Source: Lethocerus indicus (lineage: Eukaryota; Arthropoda; Insecta; Hemiptera; Belostomatidae). From it: 64,000 nucleotides of DNA. This document shows positions 13,101 through 26,000 of the stretch, in pieces. The position numbers were made by a program, and so were the translations under genes. Location: assembly GCA_019843655.1 (NCBI GenBank), contig JACDQD010000011.1:10210604-10274603 (forward strand), in the 5' to 3' direction. Each line of letters opens with the position of its first letter. The stretch's first letter is position 1. A model generated the notes under the pieces. That model was given only the letters and a program-made list of their open reading frames with translations. It was not told where the DNA came from and made no database searches.

Positions 13101-16100
13101 CTGGAGGGAAAGAAATTTCCGATTTATGACGACCATTGTTTTTTTGCTCAACTTGTATCAACTAGAGTCCGGTTAGTTGTGTGGTATGTGTAGTGAGGTG
13201 GGACCGTGAGCGTGCCAACTGTGGGAACGCATTAAACCACGTGTTTGTCCCCGGCAGGACTTCCCCCCCCCCCAACCTCACTTATCTGTCCCGCCTCAGC
13301 CTTACGGAGCTTAGTCCAAGTCCCGGACGGTAGACCGGCCGCGGGTGATTCTTCTTGAAGCCGAAAGGCCCCGTTAAAGGCTATGCTGTGTTGTGACCCA
13401 CATATCGGGGAAACGCCCGCCAGAGCTGCTCGTTTCGGCTGCCCGCCATCGGTACCATCGCGTTAGTAATACGGAAAGGTATGTCCTATCTCGGCCGCGC
13501 TGACCTTACGGTTTAGTCAAATTTGAATATTCACGGCGCATTAAGAGAACCTACTTAACCTAATCTTAATGACCTACTTACAGTAAACAAAACTAATCCA
13601 GTCCATCATGGGGTTCTAGACACACTGATACTGATTCGGCTTCTCGCCACCTTCAATGAGGCACACTCGTGACGATGGAGCAATCTGTTTCTTCACTGTA
13701 GTTTGGCCACTATAACTGTTTTTGATACTCATTCGAAACAATGTCAGACTTTAATACTTACATCGTTAAAATCAAGTCAGAGCTGCACTGTACCTGTACA
13801 CAGAAATATAGGATCGACATCTGTAGCCGGCATGCTTAATAAAAGGCTATGTTAGCAGTAAAAAAATTCTAATAATAGCTAATATTGAAGAATTGTTACG
13901 TTTGTACTTATTGACCAGAGCATATATTAATTTTTTTTATGGAATTTCGAAGACAATGTTTGTGTGTGTCAGTTAATTCTCCGTTAAGACCCTTTGACTG
14001 TTTGTCTGTGACCGGTTTCGGCGTTTTGCCGGCTACAGTACAATTTGACTGTTAGCCTCTTAGCTCCAGTTATAAGACATACCTGGCACGGTAGTACCAC
14101 TGCCCGGGTGGTACTACAGTAACGGAATTCGAACCCCGAGTAGGTGCAGACCAAACAAAAGCGAAGAGATAAACAATCTCACCGGTGATAACATGCATAC
14201 CTTTCTTCGACTCCATTTTGAACTCGTTTTTGTTTAGTTTTTTTTTAACAATTATTGCACGAATCGACCTCTTCAACTTCAGTCATACTTCAGTCCTATA
14301 AGAATACCTCAAGTAGTTTTGTACATTACCTTCCTTAGGTTATATTTAACTTATAGTCTTATAGAGTCTTATTAACTGCCTGTCTTTCCTTAATCAGAAT
14401 GATTTTCCTTCCCTAATTAGTATCGCAAATTATAATTGTTATTTTCTGTTTTAACTAATGCCTTCTGCTACGTACGAAGTTTTTCCATTTCGTGACCGGA
14501 AGTTCGAAATTTTCATCTGTGAAATTGATTGGTTTCGAAAATATGTATCACCAGTAACGCGAACGTCCCTCGATTTGAAATGATTTGAAAAGAGGCGCAT
14601 TCCGAAGAAAAATAAAAATGACGCAGATGCTGATTGGAAAACAGTGTAAATAAATACTGAATGAAATCAGTGCGCTCACTCGCTGCGTGCTAATAACTCG
14701 CCCATTATTCAAAACGTCGGGAAAGCCCGATGAGGTATTCCGAATGAATTTGTCTTACAACTGCTCCTCATTACTGAACTCGGGTGACTACTGGCTAATT
14801 TGTATCTGTTTATTTTATGATTTTCAACTTGATTTTGCCGCCACATTGGTGCCCTCAAAGGAATTTGGGAATTGCGTAACAGATATTATAAATAACAATA
14901 CGCAAATTCATGCATTATAAAAATCTCTTCTTAATTTTCTAATAACATTTTGTATTGATTTGCTGCTTTGTTCTTTTGCGTTTGTATCTTTTATGAGTCA
15001 GGGTATACAATTGATGACCTATTTCTGTAATTAGGCGGGTCTTTAAATGGATATTAGATGGTCTCGATAAAATTCGATGGTCGGATAAAAGATTCGAAGA
15101 CGAATATTTCTTCTACACTGAGGGAAAGACCAGAATAGTGTTGTGTTATGAGAAAGTCGGTAGCATTAAGGTAGTTTTCACCTGGCCGGCTCTGTCTAAT
15201 TACTGAAAATATATTCCTCCCCTCTGTGGCCCTGTTAGTGTTAATGCAAACCTAATTGGAAGATTCGTTAAGGCCGGACGATCTTCAAAAATCGTTCGTT
15301 GGCCAACCCTAAATTTGGTCTTCCTTCTTCTGCGGTGGTACATTTTACATAGAATGTACAAAATACTTAGTTTTAGTTTCAAAAATTGACGATTACAAGT
15401 GTCATACGGATCGTCTATGTTTTAGCCAATGGTCAACATTCAAGCATAAATCATCGTATATTATAATTGTGTTGGCGGCAATTACAAACTGAAATCTGTT
15501 AACCCCATCCGATTTCGTTTTAAATTTCTGTCTTTCGAATCTGTTTTTGGGAATTGAATTTCTCTTCATTTTTGTCTTCTTATTGCGTTAGCAGTAAGTG
15601 GAAAGGATGTTTGAATTATAAGTGTCATGTGGACTCGACGATTCGGTAATGATACTCACTCTCAGAAAACCCATGCCCCACTTACGTCCGAGGGGACTTA
15701 AAGGGGTGTTGACTGGGACAGGTAGACAACGTGGGGATTTTTGGTTGCGATGAAAAATGGGATTGGACCGGGGGGGATTGGGGTCGCTTCTTCGACTAGG
15801 CTTTATTTATCCAGCTGAGATAAAAGAAAGTTGCTTTAGGAGTGATAAGAAATAAATATCACTGAAACGTTTGTAAACAGAAGAAAGAGTTCATGTCCAT
15901 ATCGGCTTCAGCAGTATTTTATATTAGTTATTTTCAGTGATAATTTTGAGCCTTACCGCTCGTGACAGGTTTCCATATTAGCCATAAGCCTAAGTAGCGC
16001 ACTTGATATCTAGATTTTGAAGACATTGGGGCCGGGTCGTTTATTTTCAATCGGTATTAGAACATTTTGCACATCGTTGAACCTAGACTGCAGTAAGATA

Positions 16101-17087
16101 ATTAATTAACGCTTTTAAGTATAAGTGTTTGTTTTCATATACTTTATGTTTTAATTTAGTTTCTCGATTCTTTCCGCCTGCGAATATATTAAATAATATA
16201 AGTATGGAGCATTTCTTAAACGACCTGTCGTCGTCTGCTCGATATTTAATGCCGCGAGTAGAGAGCACAAGCTTTGGTGATAGTTAAATAAGGCAAAATT
16301 CCTGGCGAGACTGTACCGGAGTTAAATTCGCCAACTGAATTTGTAACAACCTGCAAATCGGGCCCGGACCCGCGTCGCCGGAATTTTAAAACGGTAAGGT
16401 CGAAGAGTGGCGTCCGTACCGGGCAAAATAATTGTAAGAAAATTGTCTACGAAAAGCGATATGCGGGACGCCGTTTGAATCGCAATCGTCCGTCTTGTTT
16501 ATCGGGGTTTGAAGATTTAAAAATAAAAATAAAGCAAATAAAATAAATATAAATCCCTTTAAAAATAAATATAAGTAGCCACGGCGGGTCCCCTCCCCGC
16601 TGCGCTATGTCTGAGGCGTGTTCTCACGTACATCATTTGAATATTGAAACCATTAAATGGCGCTCCCAATTTAAATAATTTATTCCCAGGTCGGACCCAG
16701 CGGTTGGGCACAATGGCAGCGGAGGGCAGTCTTTGAGAACAAAGACGTCCCTACGTTCTTTCTGTTACTGCTCGTGTCATTAACCGTCTAATTACAAGCT
16801 CGCTTTGCATCCGGTAATAACGCTCTTTCATTTTTCTAGTGAATGTTATTCCATGATATTTTTAAAATATTTATTCATTCATTATTTACATACTTTACTA
16901 AGAACTGTCAGAACTCCATTTGACATATATTGCGCGTTAAAAAAAATTAAGAGGGTCCTTGTATCAGATTGCACTTCATTTCTACAACTGATATAATTAT
17001 TTGGCAACAACTATTATTACAAGTATATTGGAAAATGATTTTAAAAAATTAATGAATATTACACGCCCCTTAAACTATTAATTTTAA
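10126..17087. other. Spacer, possibly a long 5' intron of the transporter gene
   Basis: No exon could be supported on either strand. It contains a poly-C run near 13263 and GC-richer patches near 10820-11200 and 13200-13500. A degraded piece of the foldback-arm consensus lies near 13613-13665. If the promoter candidate at 9780-10125 drives the transporter, this whole stretch is intronic. Confidence 0.45.
13613..13665 (+). repeat. Possible decayed arm of the foldback element family
   Basis: The words TCTAGACAC, GATTCGGCTTCTCGCCA and CTTCAATGAGGCAC run in the same order as CTAGACCGGTTTCGGC, TGCTCGCCATCTTCAG and GTTAGGCACT in the foldback element at 24746-25052. Similar solo remnants lie near 49512-49550, 55060-55095 and 58370-58470. 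The similarity is short, so this could be chance. Confidence 0.3.
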
Positions 17088-17288
17088 GGGATTATATGAG
17101 GCTCTGCGGTAGCTATTTGGATTATTAGAGGTATGATCTGATAATAGTAGTACGTAGACGATCTAAAACCCGAGACAAATTCTCGAATAGCAGATTGATT
17201 ATTCAGGAATACTATTCTTCTGCCCACCGCTCATTCCGAATGTATCGGTGTTTGAATTGCGAAATTCTTTTCCCAATTTTAAGTTTCC
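17088..17288. repeat. Uninterrupted copy of a 200-bp repeat also present in transporter intron 1
   Basis: This segment, from GGGATTATATGAGG to AATTTTAAGTTTCC, is repeated at 20172-20747, where it is split by a foldback element. The copy here holds a single TTTGGATTA (17116-17124) at the point of the split, so it acts as a related empty site. It also keeps about 27 bp near 17219-17250 that the second copy lacks. The nature of the repeat (old transposon or local duplication) is not clear. Confidence 0.8.
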
Positions 17289-19514
17289 ACTGAAAAACTA
17301 TAGTAATTTTGCATGAACGTTACAATAATTATACGTGACTACTACTATATATATTCACGCACTTCAATTGTAACTTTTGAAAGTTGGCTCGAAACAGGAG
17401 GAGGGCAAACGGTAGCTGAACTTTACCGGGTCGTTATTATGCAGCACAAGTTAATTTGTGTTCCTCTTCATTTAGTCCGATTAACCTGACCTCTGGTTAA
17501 CCTCAGCACTATACTTTCCCGCTGAATCATATTTAATGTTAATTGAGCAGTCTGCATTTACCTTAGTTGAACATTTTCGTGTAATAATATATTAGAGTTT
17601 ACGTACCTTTCCCATTTATTTTATTGGATTCTCTTATTTCGTTATCTGATTGATTAAATTATTACCTTTTTAAATTTTTTTTAAAATTTGATTGTACAAT
17701 GAAAGCTCAGGTAGGAAAAAATCGTAAAGGTTTTAATACGATTTAATTCAATCTTTTGTCTTCCCACGGTTTAATTGGCGACAAATGTACCGAACCATTA
17801 CTCGAACTATGTTCGGAGTATAGTTTGCACTGCCAAATTTAGGTGCGTGTAATGAATTTGACATGAAGGATAGTTACTTCATCGAATGGGAGCATTTCGA
17901 GTTGGCTCCTAATTTGGGCAGTGAATTGAGAAATAAGGAATAGAAAATCTTATACATACCTAGAAATAATATACTGTATTCAACAATACGCAAATATTTA
18001 TTCTGCATAACTTTCAAAGCCATCCTTATATACACGAGGAAGTTTATTCTTATTTAATGTTATATATGTATTTATTTATTTATTTATACATATATGCAAA
18101 TTGGGTAATGTTGAGTATTCAAATTGCGCGGAAATGCTTTCACTATTCCCGCTATATCTGAAGTAAATATTCAACGTTTTTTTATATTAAATTTCAACAC
18201 CAATTATCCAGCTGTACATTCCTATTCACGGCGAAACTCGTACCTAAGAGTACACCGGCGTTTAAAATAATTGTTTACAGTAGTTAATAACCGCTGGAGC
18301 TTCCCTCTTTTATTTCCGAGATATTTCGGGTTTATGAATCATCCTGGAACCGGCGCGTGCTATCGCGACCGGATACTCTGGGGGACAAAGGAAAAACAAT
18401 CTCAATTAGCAAAAACAAAATCATTATATAACAACAGAACATTATGTTTTTAAGGCTGACCAGAAGAATTAAGCAATACTATTAGAAATCAATTTTAATT
18501 AAAATATTACAAAATTGTAGATTCTTGAGAAAATTTCATGTGGATAGCTCTCGTTTCAGAGTTTAACAATACCTCGTTGTGGTTCTAAATACAACAACAG
18601 TACAATGTGAACGGTTTTTGTTTTTGTTCATGTTTTTCTCACCACAATGTGCAATTAGATTTAGACAAAAAATGTGGCGACCGCAACGTGCCGCGGATTT
18701 TTAGCCGCGAGCACGACCGCATTCTATTAATTCCCTATTTATGGTTTTTTTTACAAGACATCGGCATTCTCAACTTAGCGGACAGATATATTCGGTCTCA
18801 ATTTTGTAGACTTACAAAATGAAATGCGGGGAATAATAAACACAACGAGACCGGGTCTCATAAAGCGATACTAATCGCTGCAACAATATCGGCGTATTGT
18901 GGAACGTAAACAGAAGAAAAAGAACTGTACGCAATATATTTCCCCTCACATTTCACCTGTCTCATTACGCAGTTTTTTTAATTAGCCGAAATCGTCCTTG
19001 AGAGGCCAAATTAAAATTGCTAAGCTCGCGGTAAGATCGGGCTTGTTATAAAAGAATGGGCCCTTGTCTTTATTCTTTTGTGCTGTCCCCGGTTTTGTTT
19101 TTCTTAAGGTTTTTTTTGTGCTTGTGTTTCGACTGCCAAGAGGAACACCTCCATAACAATGCCATCGTAACGCGTTCGTCATTCAGAACATCTTGACGTT
19201 CTAATGTACATAGTTAATTACACGCTAAGACAATTATCTAACAAATTTGAAAACATGTTATCTTTCAGCATCTTCTTACTTTGCCTCCTCTAACGATTCC
19301 CCGCATTAATAATCTGAATTTAATACAGTATCTAAAACATAAGAAATACATAGTAAACATTTACCTAACTAAAATTTGAAATATTCAATATCCCTTTATT
19401 GTGTAGATTTAATCGTAGTGTCTTAGAAAAATGAACGCATTTTAAAATAAATTTAACACGAACTTCGTCGGCATCCTTCAACTTCTTTTATCTGAGTTGT
19501 GTCCATAAAAATAG
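17289..19514. other. Spacer upstream of the transporter coding region
   Basis: AT-rich sequence with a TTTA run near 18069-18090. I see no supportable exon and no repeat shared with the rest of the window. It may be part of a 5' intron of the transporter gene. Confidence 0.5.
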
Positions 19515-19738
19515 GGAGGGGATCCACCAAGACACCCAACGCTGCTCGCATCCGGAGATTCCAATCGAAAGTCCTTCGAACCATCCCCGATGCTCCCCGG
19601 TATGTCTCCATTCACACTCTTCACCGTGACCTCAACATACCTGCAGTCTCGGTTTCACAAATTTCATTCCCGTCTCTCCGCTCATCCCAATCCTCTCGTC
19701 GAATCGCCTTATTCGCGCTTATTGCGATATTTCGCTCG
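19515..19738 (+). mobile_element. Jockey-clade retrotransposon fragment (copy 2) just upstream of the transporter start
   Basis: This is a short piece of the same reverse transcriptase 3' region as at 2418-2940, covering the SKVLR, HRDLNIPAV and FHSRLSAHPNPLVE blocks. It ends about 35 bp before the acceptor of the first coding exon. Its open frame happens to run into the transporter exon in frame, giving a 197-codon frame from 19590 that mixes transposon and transporter sequence. That frame should not be used to place the transporter start. Confidence 0.75.
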
Positions 19739-19778
19739 TTCCCATTTTAAATTGTGCTTGCCCCATTGCAGCGCAGAT

Positions 19779-20049
19779 ATGGAAAACGGTAAGAAGAAGA
19801 TGGAAGCCGTCGGTAACGAGGTTGGCGGCGAGGGCGGAGGCGAGACGGTGACCACGTACGTGGTGGTACCGCCGGACGGCGGCTGGGGCTGGGTCATAGT
19901 GGCGGCCTCCTTCATGTGCAACCTCGTCGTTGACGGAATAGTATTCTCGTTCGGCGTTTTCCTCGACGAGATCAGGAAGGAGTTCGGCGTCTCCAAGGCG
20001 GCCGTCTCAATCGCCGGCTCACTCCTCTCCGGATTCTATTTAATTGCAG
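19779..20049 (+). CDS. Transporter coding exon 1
   Basis: It begins at an ATG a few bases after a pyrimidine-rich acceptor (exon from 19772) and ends before GTAACC, phase 1. It encodes an acidic and lysine-bearing N-terminus, the SLC16 signature PDGGWGW, helix 1 (about residues 37-62) and most of helix 2 (about 74-91). The signature Asp-Gly-Gly-Trp is intact. Confidence 0.93.
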
Positions 20050-23000
20050 GTAACCGATTTGGCATACCGACTAAAACCCTTGTTCTGTTGAGAAAACAGA
20101 ACTTTTACGTTAGAAAAAGCGAAAATACGAAACTGTTTAGAACGTTCAGTAGTATATTCGAGCGTTTGACAGGGATTATATGAGGCTCTTGGTTATATGG
20201 GTAGTAGATTACCCTAGATTTCGCATGGTTCTCTCACTGGTTTGGTTGGTATATAATACAGCCGAGGGTGTTCATAATGCCGATAGAAGAGACTAACCAA
20301 AAGGCCATTGTAGGATCCATACCGGCCAATAAAAATATAGATGATTACAATTTAATAGAATACCTGTTTTGAGGTCTGCGAGGTGTTGGAGTACCGTAGA
20401 TTTCGCGTGTTTCTGTCTCCTCGCCGGTTTGGTCTTTCCCTAGACCGGTATCGGCCTCTCGCCATCTTCAGTAGTGGTGTTAGTCACGTCGGATGTTTCT
20501 TGGGCGTCCTCACTGCACTGTCACTGTCACTTGTACAATGCAAGTTATTCCTACCCCTCGCAGACCACAAAACAGGTATTCTAAAGATAGTGGATTACTG
20601 AAGGTATGATCTGATCATAGTAATACGTAGTGACGACCAAAAACCCGAGTGATAACAGACAAATTCTCGAATAGCAGATTGATTATTCAGAAATACTATT
20701 CTTCTTGTGTTTGAATTGCAAAATTCTTTTCTCAATTTTAAGTTTCCTGCGAATTTCGCACCGAAAATCAATGTTGGGTGCGTTTAATTTTAAGATAAGA
20801 ACGCTATTAAAAATTATTCTTTTTTTACAGGCCCGTTCGTGAGCGGCATCGCCAACCGATACGGATTCCGATGCGTAGCTTTGGTGGGCAGCGTCATAGG
20901 CTGTCTGGCCTTTGTTATGTCCAGTTTTGCTCCCAATATAACAGTTCTGTGCCTCTGTTACGGCATACTTGGAGGTACGTTCGAAATGACGCCAATTAAT
21001 TAATATAACATAATATACAAATAAAAAGACAACCAATAACGTCCCACTTTTAACTAAGTGCATATTATACAGGACAGAAACTAATATTAATTGTTATAAT
21101 AATTGTTTTCTTACATTTCTAACGACAACGCAACATTGCGCTTACGATTTTCTAAAAAATTGAAAACCTGCATTTAAATGCTACGTGAAAACAATTATTT
21201 TAGGATAATTTCGTTTCCACTTATGTTGGTACACAGTTGGTGCCGGTGCACAAGAATGTCTCCCCTGTTAACTGTTCACCCCCGTTCATATCCTAATAAA
21301 TACCTTTGTAATTAATCATTTCAGATTAAAATTCATTTTCACTTGTAATAAAGAATAGCTGAATATTGTTTTTTTTTCAGGCATCGGTTTCGGGATGATA
21401 TACGTTCCTGCCGTGATAGCCTGCGGATTTTATTTTGAGAAATGGCGGGCTCTGGCCACCGGCATTTCCGTAACCGGTTCGGGAATCGGAACAATCGTTA
21501 TGGGACCGATAACGGCGGCGCTCATCCAAAATTTCGGATGGCGTGGAACTCTTCTGATACAAGCTGGTAATTTGTTGTTACAATAATAAAAAAATATATT
21601 GCAGTTATTATACTGTCAGTTTTCGAATATAGGTTACTTTTCGAAATTTTGAGGCATCGAACTGTTCACAACCGAGGCGTCCAAACATAGCTCGGATCCT
21701 GAGATTCGGGTCAAAAGTCCTTCGAACCTCCCTTAATCCTTACGCCGCCCGGTATGATTCTAATCATACTATGTACCAACAGTCATTAAATCTCGGTTAC
21801 GAAAGTTCCATTCCCGTCTTACTACTAATCCTAATTTCCTCTTTCGATCTTTTACCAATCTATTACCAAATTGATTTGCTCTTCTTCATCAAGATAATTA
21901 CTTTAGTTTTCAATAAATCTACATAGAGCATCGAAAAACGATATACAAATATTGATTAATACAGGCATTCCGGCCTGATTATGATACTTGAATTGTTTTA
22001 CAATATTGATATGATAATCGGGAAAATTAATAATAAAAACACGAGGACTTAAGGACTGTCTCTTCTTCATCGTGGACTCATCTTCTTTAGGGACACTTAT
22101 CCTCGATTCCGAACAGGAGACCCTATCCATATGAATCTTAAACTCGATAATGACGGCCGCCACTTCTAATTTTCAGCAATTATTCTGAACTGCGCTGTGT
22201 TCGGTGGATTGTTCAGACCGCTGAATCCGTCGCCGGTGTCCGTGACCAATCAGAGCGATGAGAGCGACGAGCAGACGAACCTGCCGCTGCTGCAGAGGAT
22301 CAAGATAGCCAGGGAGCAGATGCGTGGGGCGGACTCGATGGGAAGCCTGAACGACGAGGTGGGCATAACGGCCCTCCAGCCGGCCGACATCAACGGCAAG
22401 CTCCTGAAGGCCAACAACAACTCGCTCTACCCGACGGCCGCCGACGTGCTCAACTCGAGCTGTTACAGCATCTCCAAGTCGAACCACTCGCTACACTCGG
22501 CCAAGAACCACCACCTGAACAGGAGCAAGACCGAACTGAACGGCGGCCACCACGCACAGAAGCGTTTGAGCCACGGCTCGACAATGTTGACCAACATGTT
22601 CGCCGACAGCGTCAAACAAGGCGACAAAAAACACTCCATAGATTACAGGTATCTCAAAAATACCATCTTGTAATTCTTGGCCCGCCTCGGACCCCCATAC
22701 GCGACTGAAAAGAACAGAACTAAATCGTAAATTTGGACTGTTGACACCTCTTTTGAAAAGGCCATCAAAACTTACAACAGACAATAAACTGACAATATAC
22801 AAATCCATATTAAAACCGACACGAACTTACGGAATAGAACTGTGGAGTTCCACCAGGAAATCCAACATCGCCCGCATCCAGAGATTCCAGTCAAAAGTCC
22901 TTCTTACCATCTTTAATGCTCCCGGGTATGTTTCTAAGCACACAATCCACCACGACCCCAACATACCGACAGTCGACGAAGTTTCGAAATCCCGGTTTCT

Positions 23001-26000
23001 GAAGTTCCACTCCCGCCTTTCTCTTCATCCTAATCCACTCGTTCAGACCTTTTCGTCTCTCACCCATCCATTATCCCCCCCCCCGCGTCTTCTTAAACGC
23101 CGCTGGCCTAGAAATCTTCTTAGCCCTTAGACCGTAATTGTTCTTGTGTCAAAAGTGCCATCTTTGGGTGGTTTCTTTTATCAAGTCATTCAAGCGAGAA
23201 ACATACACTCAACACTTGTACACATAATTATGCTATAATTTATTGTACGAAAAAAAATAAAAGGTGAAAAAAAATGGTCCGCCTCGGGAGTTTAAATAAT
23301 AAATTGTGTTGAAATTCTAGAAATGTTGGGATGTAAAAAAAGCGCGAATTTTGCAGGGAACTGAAAGACTCCTCGCCGGACGACGATTCGGGGAAGCACC
23401 ACATGGCCACCAGCAGGACACTTCTGGCCGTCAACGAACCAAGGAGGGACAGCATCAGCATTAAGGTCAGGTCGAGGACGATATCGGAGTCGAGCCACAA
23501 GAGCGGGACAAGATCCAGGAGGAACACCATGTCGAAAATTGAAGCTGGTGTCAGGCCACTCTACAGGGACGATATTTTCCTCACCAGCCTCCACAGGCTT
23601 CCTCAATACACATCGAAGGTACATCTAACAGAGAACTTTAAAGACTTTTTTTAATATATCATGTTCCTCAAGTGCACTTTCTCACCTAGATATTAAAAAG
23701 CCATCGCTGAATTTAAAAGTCTTTTGGAAATACAGTAATTAACATATTAATGACTACATTATTGAAGGACATCAGAATTTTCATGTAGTTTAAATTAGAT
23801 TTAAAGTAATTTAAATTGTATTATTTAATTGAATTAGTTAAATGCGTAATAAGATATTAAGAAGAATTCTATTGGATCAAATATTTTTTTTTAATTTTTA
23901 TAGTGTTTAAACATTTATTTTTTACTTAATAGTCTTTTGAAAATACTGTAATAATACATTCATGACTACATTATTGAAGTACATCAGAATTTTCATGTAG
24001 TTTTAATTAGATTTAAAGTAATTTAAATTGTGTTATTTAAATAAAATAGTTAAGTGCAAAATAAAATATTAGGAAGAATTCTATTGGATCAAATATTTAA
24101 TTTAAATTTCCAAAGCATTTTATATATATGCCACCTAGTATCCTTTTTTATTTATTGTCATGAAACTATTTATTTAAAATTGTGTTGTTCTTTATTTACT
24201 GAATGATCCATAGAAGTTTTGTGTACAGTTAAAAATGTTTTTAAGTTTATTTATATATTCATACAGGACTAGTCAATGAGTACCAAATAAAGTAATATCA
24301 ATGTTTAATTCAGGGCAGCGGATTGGATTACACAATGTCTGTCACGAGGCTTCCGACCTGGAATGATGTCCAAGAAGAAGAGGAGAAGAGCTGCAAGCTC
24401 TGTCCTGAAGCATTACAGCGAACTTTAGCAACTATGTTGGATTTCAGCCTGCTTATGTCGCCGACGTATGTTCTATTCTCACTCGCCGGTTTCACTACAA
24501 TGATGGGACTCTTCGTTCCTTTCATGTACCTTGGAGGTTTGTAGCTTTGAAATTTTATTTCTATACATTTATGACGCATAAATATTAGATACGGTAAAAA
24601 TGTAATATTTTCATGGACACTTCGATATTATGCAAACTTTAGCTTAGCCCTCAGTGTGTAGACCAAATTAGATAGGGAAATATATTAAGGCTAAATTAGG
24701 ACTCGCATAATGAATTTGTGTTAAATTATTAAATATTTAAACTGTTAAATAGATTTCGCTTGCTTCTGTCTGCTCCTGCCGGTTTGGTCTTTTGCTAGAC
24801 CGGTTTCGGCTGCTCGCCATCTTCAGTAGCGGTGTTAGGCACTGTGCTACACAAGTGAACTGTGCCATAGTACAATTGAAAGTGACAGTGCAGTGAGGAT
24901 GCCCAAAAAACATCCGAAGTGACCAACACCGCTGCTGAAGATGGTGAGCAGCCGAAACCAGTCTAGCGAAAGATCAAACCGGTGAGAGGAGACAGAAACA
25001 CACGAAATCTACGGTACTCCAACACCTCACAGACCACAAAACAGGCATTCTATTAAATTGTAACTATCTTTATTTCTGTTGCAACAGACAGGGAGAAATT
25101 GGCCGGAATGGACCCTACAATGGCTGTTTGGTTAGTCTCTTCTATCGGCATTACAAACACCCTCGGCCGTATTATATGCGGCGCTATCACCGGACTGCCA
25201 GGCATGAATGCCCTAATGATAAACAACGTGGCGCTGACCATCGGAGGCCTTGCCACTATGTTCAGCGGCCTCTCTCACGACCAGAAATTCCAGTTTACGT
25301 ACGCAATAGTATTTGGAATGTCGATAGGTAACTAAATATAACACTTGTGTAAATTTATTTCAGTGAAGTCCATATTATGCTTTATCTGTAAGCGTAAATT
25401 AATGAACTGATTTCTTATGATTTCATAATAATAAAAGTCAGTATGAAATCAAACTAGGTTTTTTTTTGACTGAACTCCATTAATCTCAATTCAAACATAT
25501 AATATTTATATACAGTTAGTCAAACTATGCAAATCATAAATATTTTTTTAATGTAAAATTAAATCTATAATATAATTTGCTCGTTAAAATAATACAATTA
25601 CTTTATTTTAAATGCTCAATGAGAACTATTTCTTAAATGAAATACCTCATGATTTTATAAATATAGTGATTGCCCTCATGCTTTGTAACATTTCGTATAA
25701 AATGAATTGTTCATATAAATTGTTCTGTTTTCAGCTTGCTTTGCATCTTTGAGATCCATAATAATAGTTGACTTGATCGGGTTGGATAAACTGACAAACG
25801 GCTTTGGCATTCTGCTGTTGTTCCAAGGAGTAGCGGCTGTCATAGGTTCACCTATTGCTGGTGAGTTTATAATTTCACCCCCAGGTTTAATATTGAATAC
25901 AAAGTTGTGTTATATAGTTCCCAGCTAGAATAATGTTTATTGTAGTGATAATTGCTTTATAATCCATTAACCCTCTATGGGCCGAATTTTTATTTTAAAT

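Larger units (their letters stand above)
20172..20747. repeat. Second copy of the 17088-17288 repeat, split by a foldback insertion
   Basis: The flanks 20172-20211 and 20589-20747 together match 17088-17288. The insert between them (20212-20588) is bounded by AGTAGATTA and AGTGGATTA, where the uninterrupted copy has one TTTGGATTA. This is the pattern of a transposon inserted into an older repeat with a 9-bp target duplication. Confidence 0.8.

Noticed and set aside
14085..14160. tRNA-like GGTTCGAAT word on the minus strand
   Set aside because: The five bases on either side do not pair as a T-arm, and I could not place an anticodon arm or acceptor stem.
19590..20183. 197-codon open frame as a stand-alone gene
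   Set aside because: Its first third is retrotransposon sequence and it runs through both a splice acceptor and the exon 1 donor. Only 19779-20049 is supported as transporter coding sequence.
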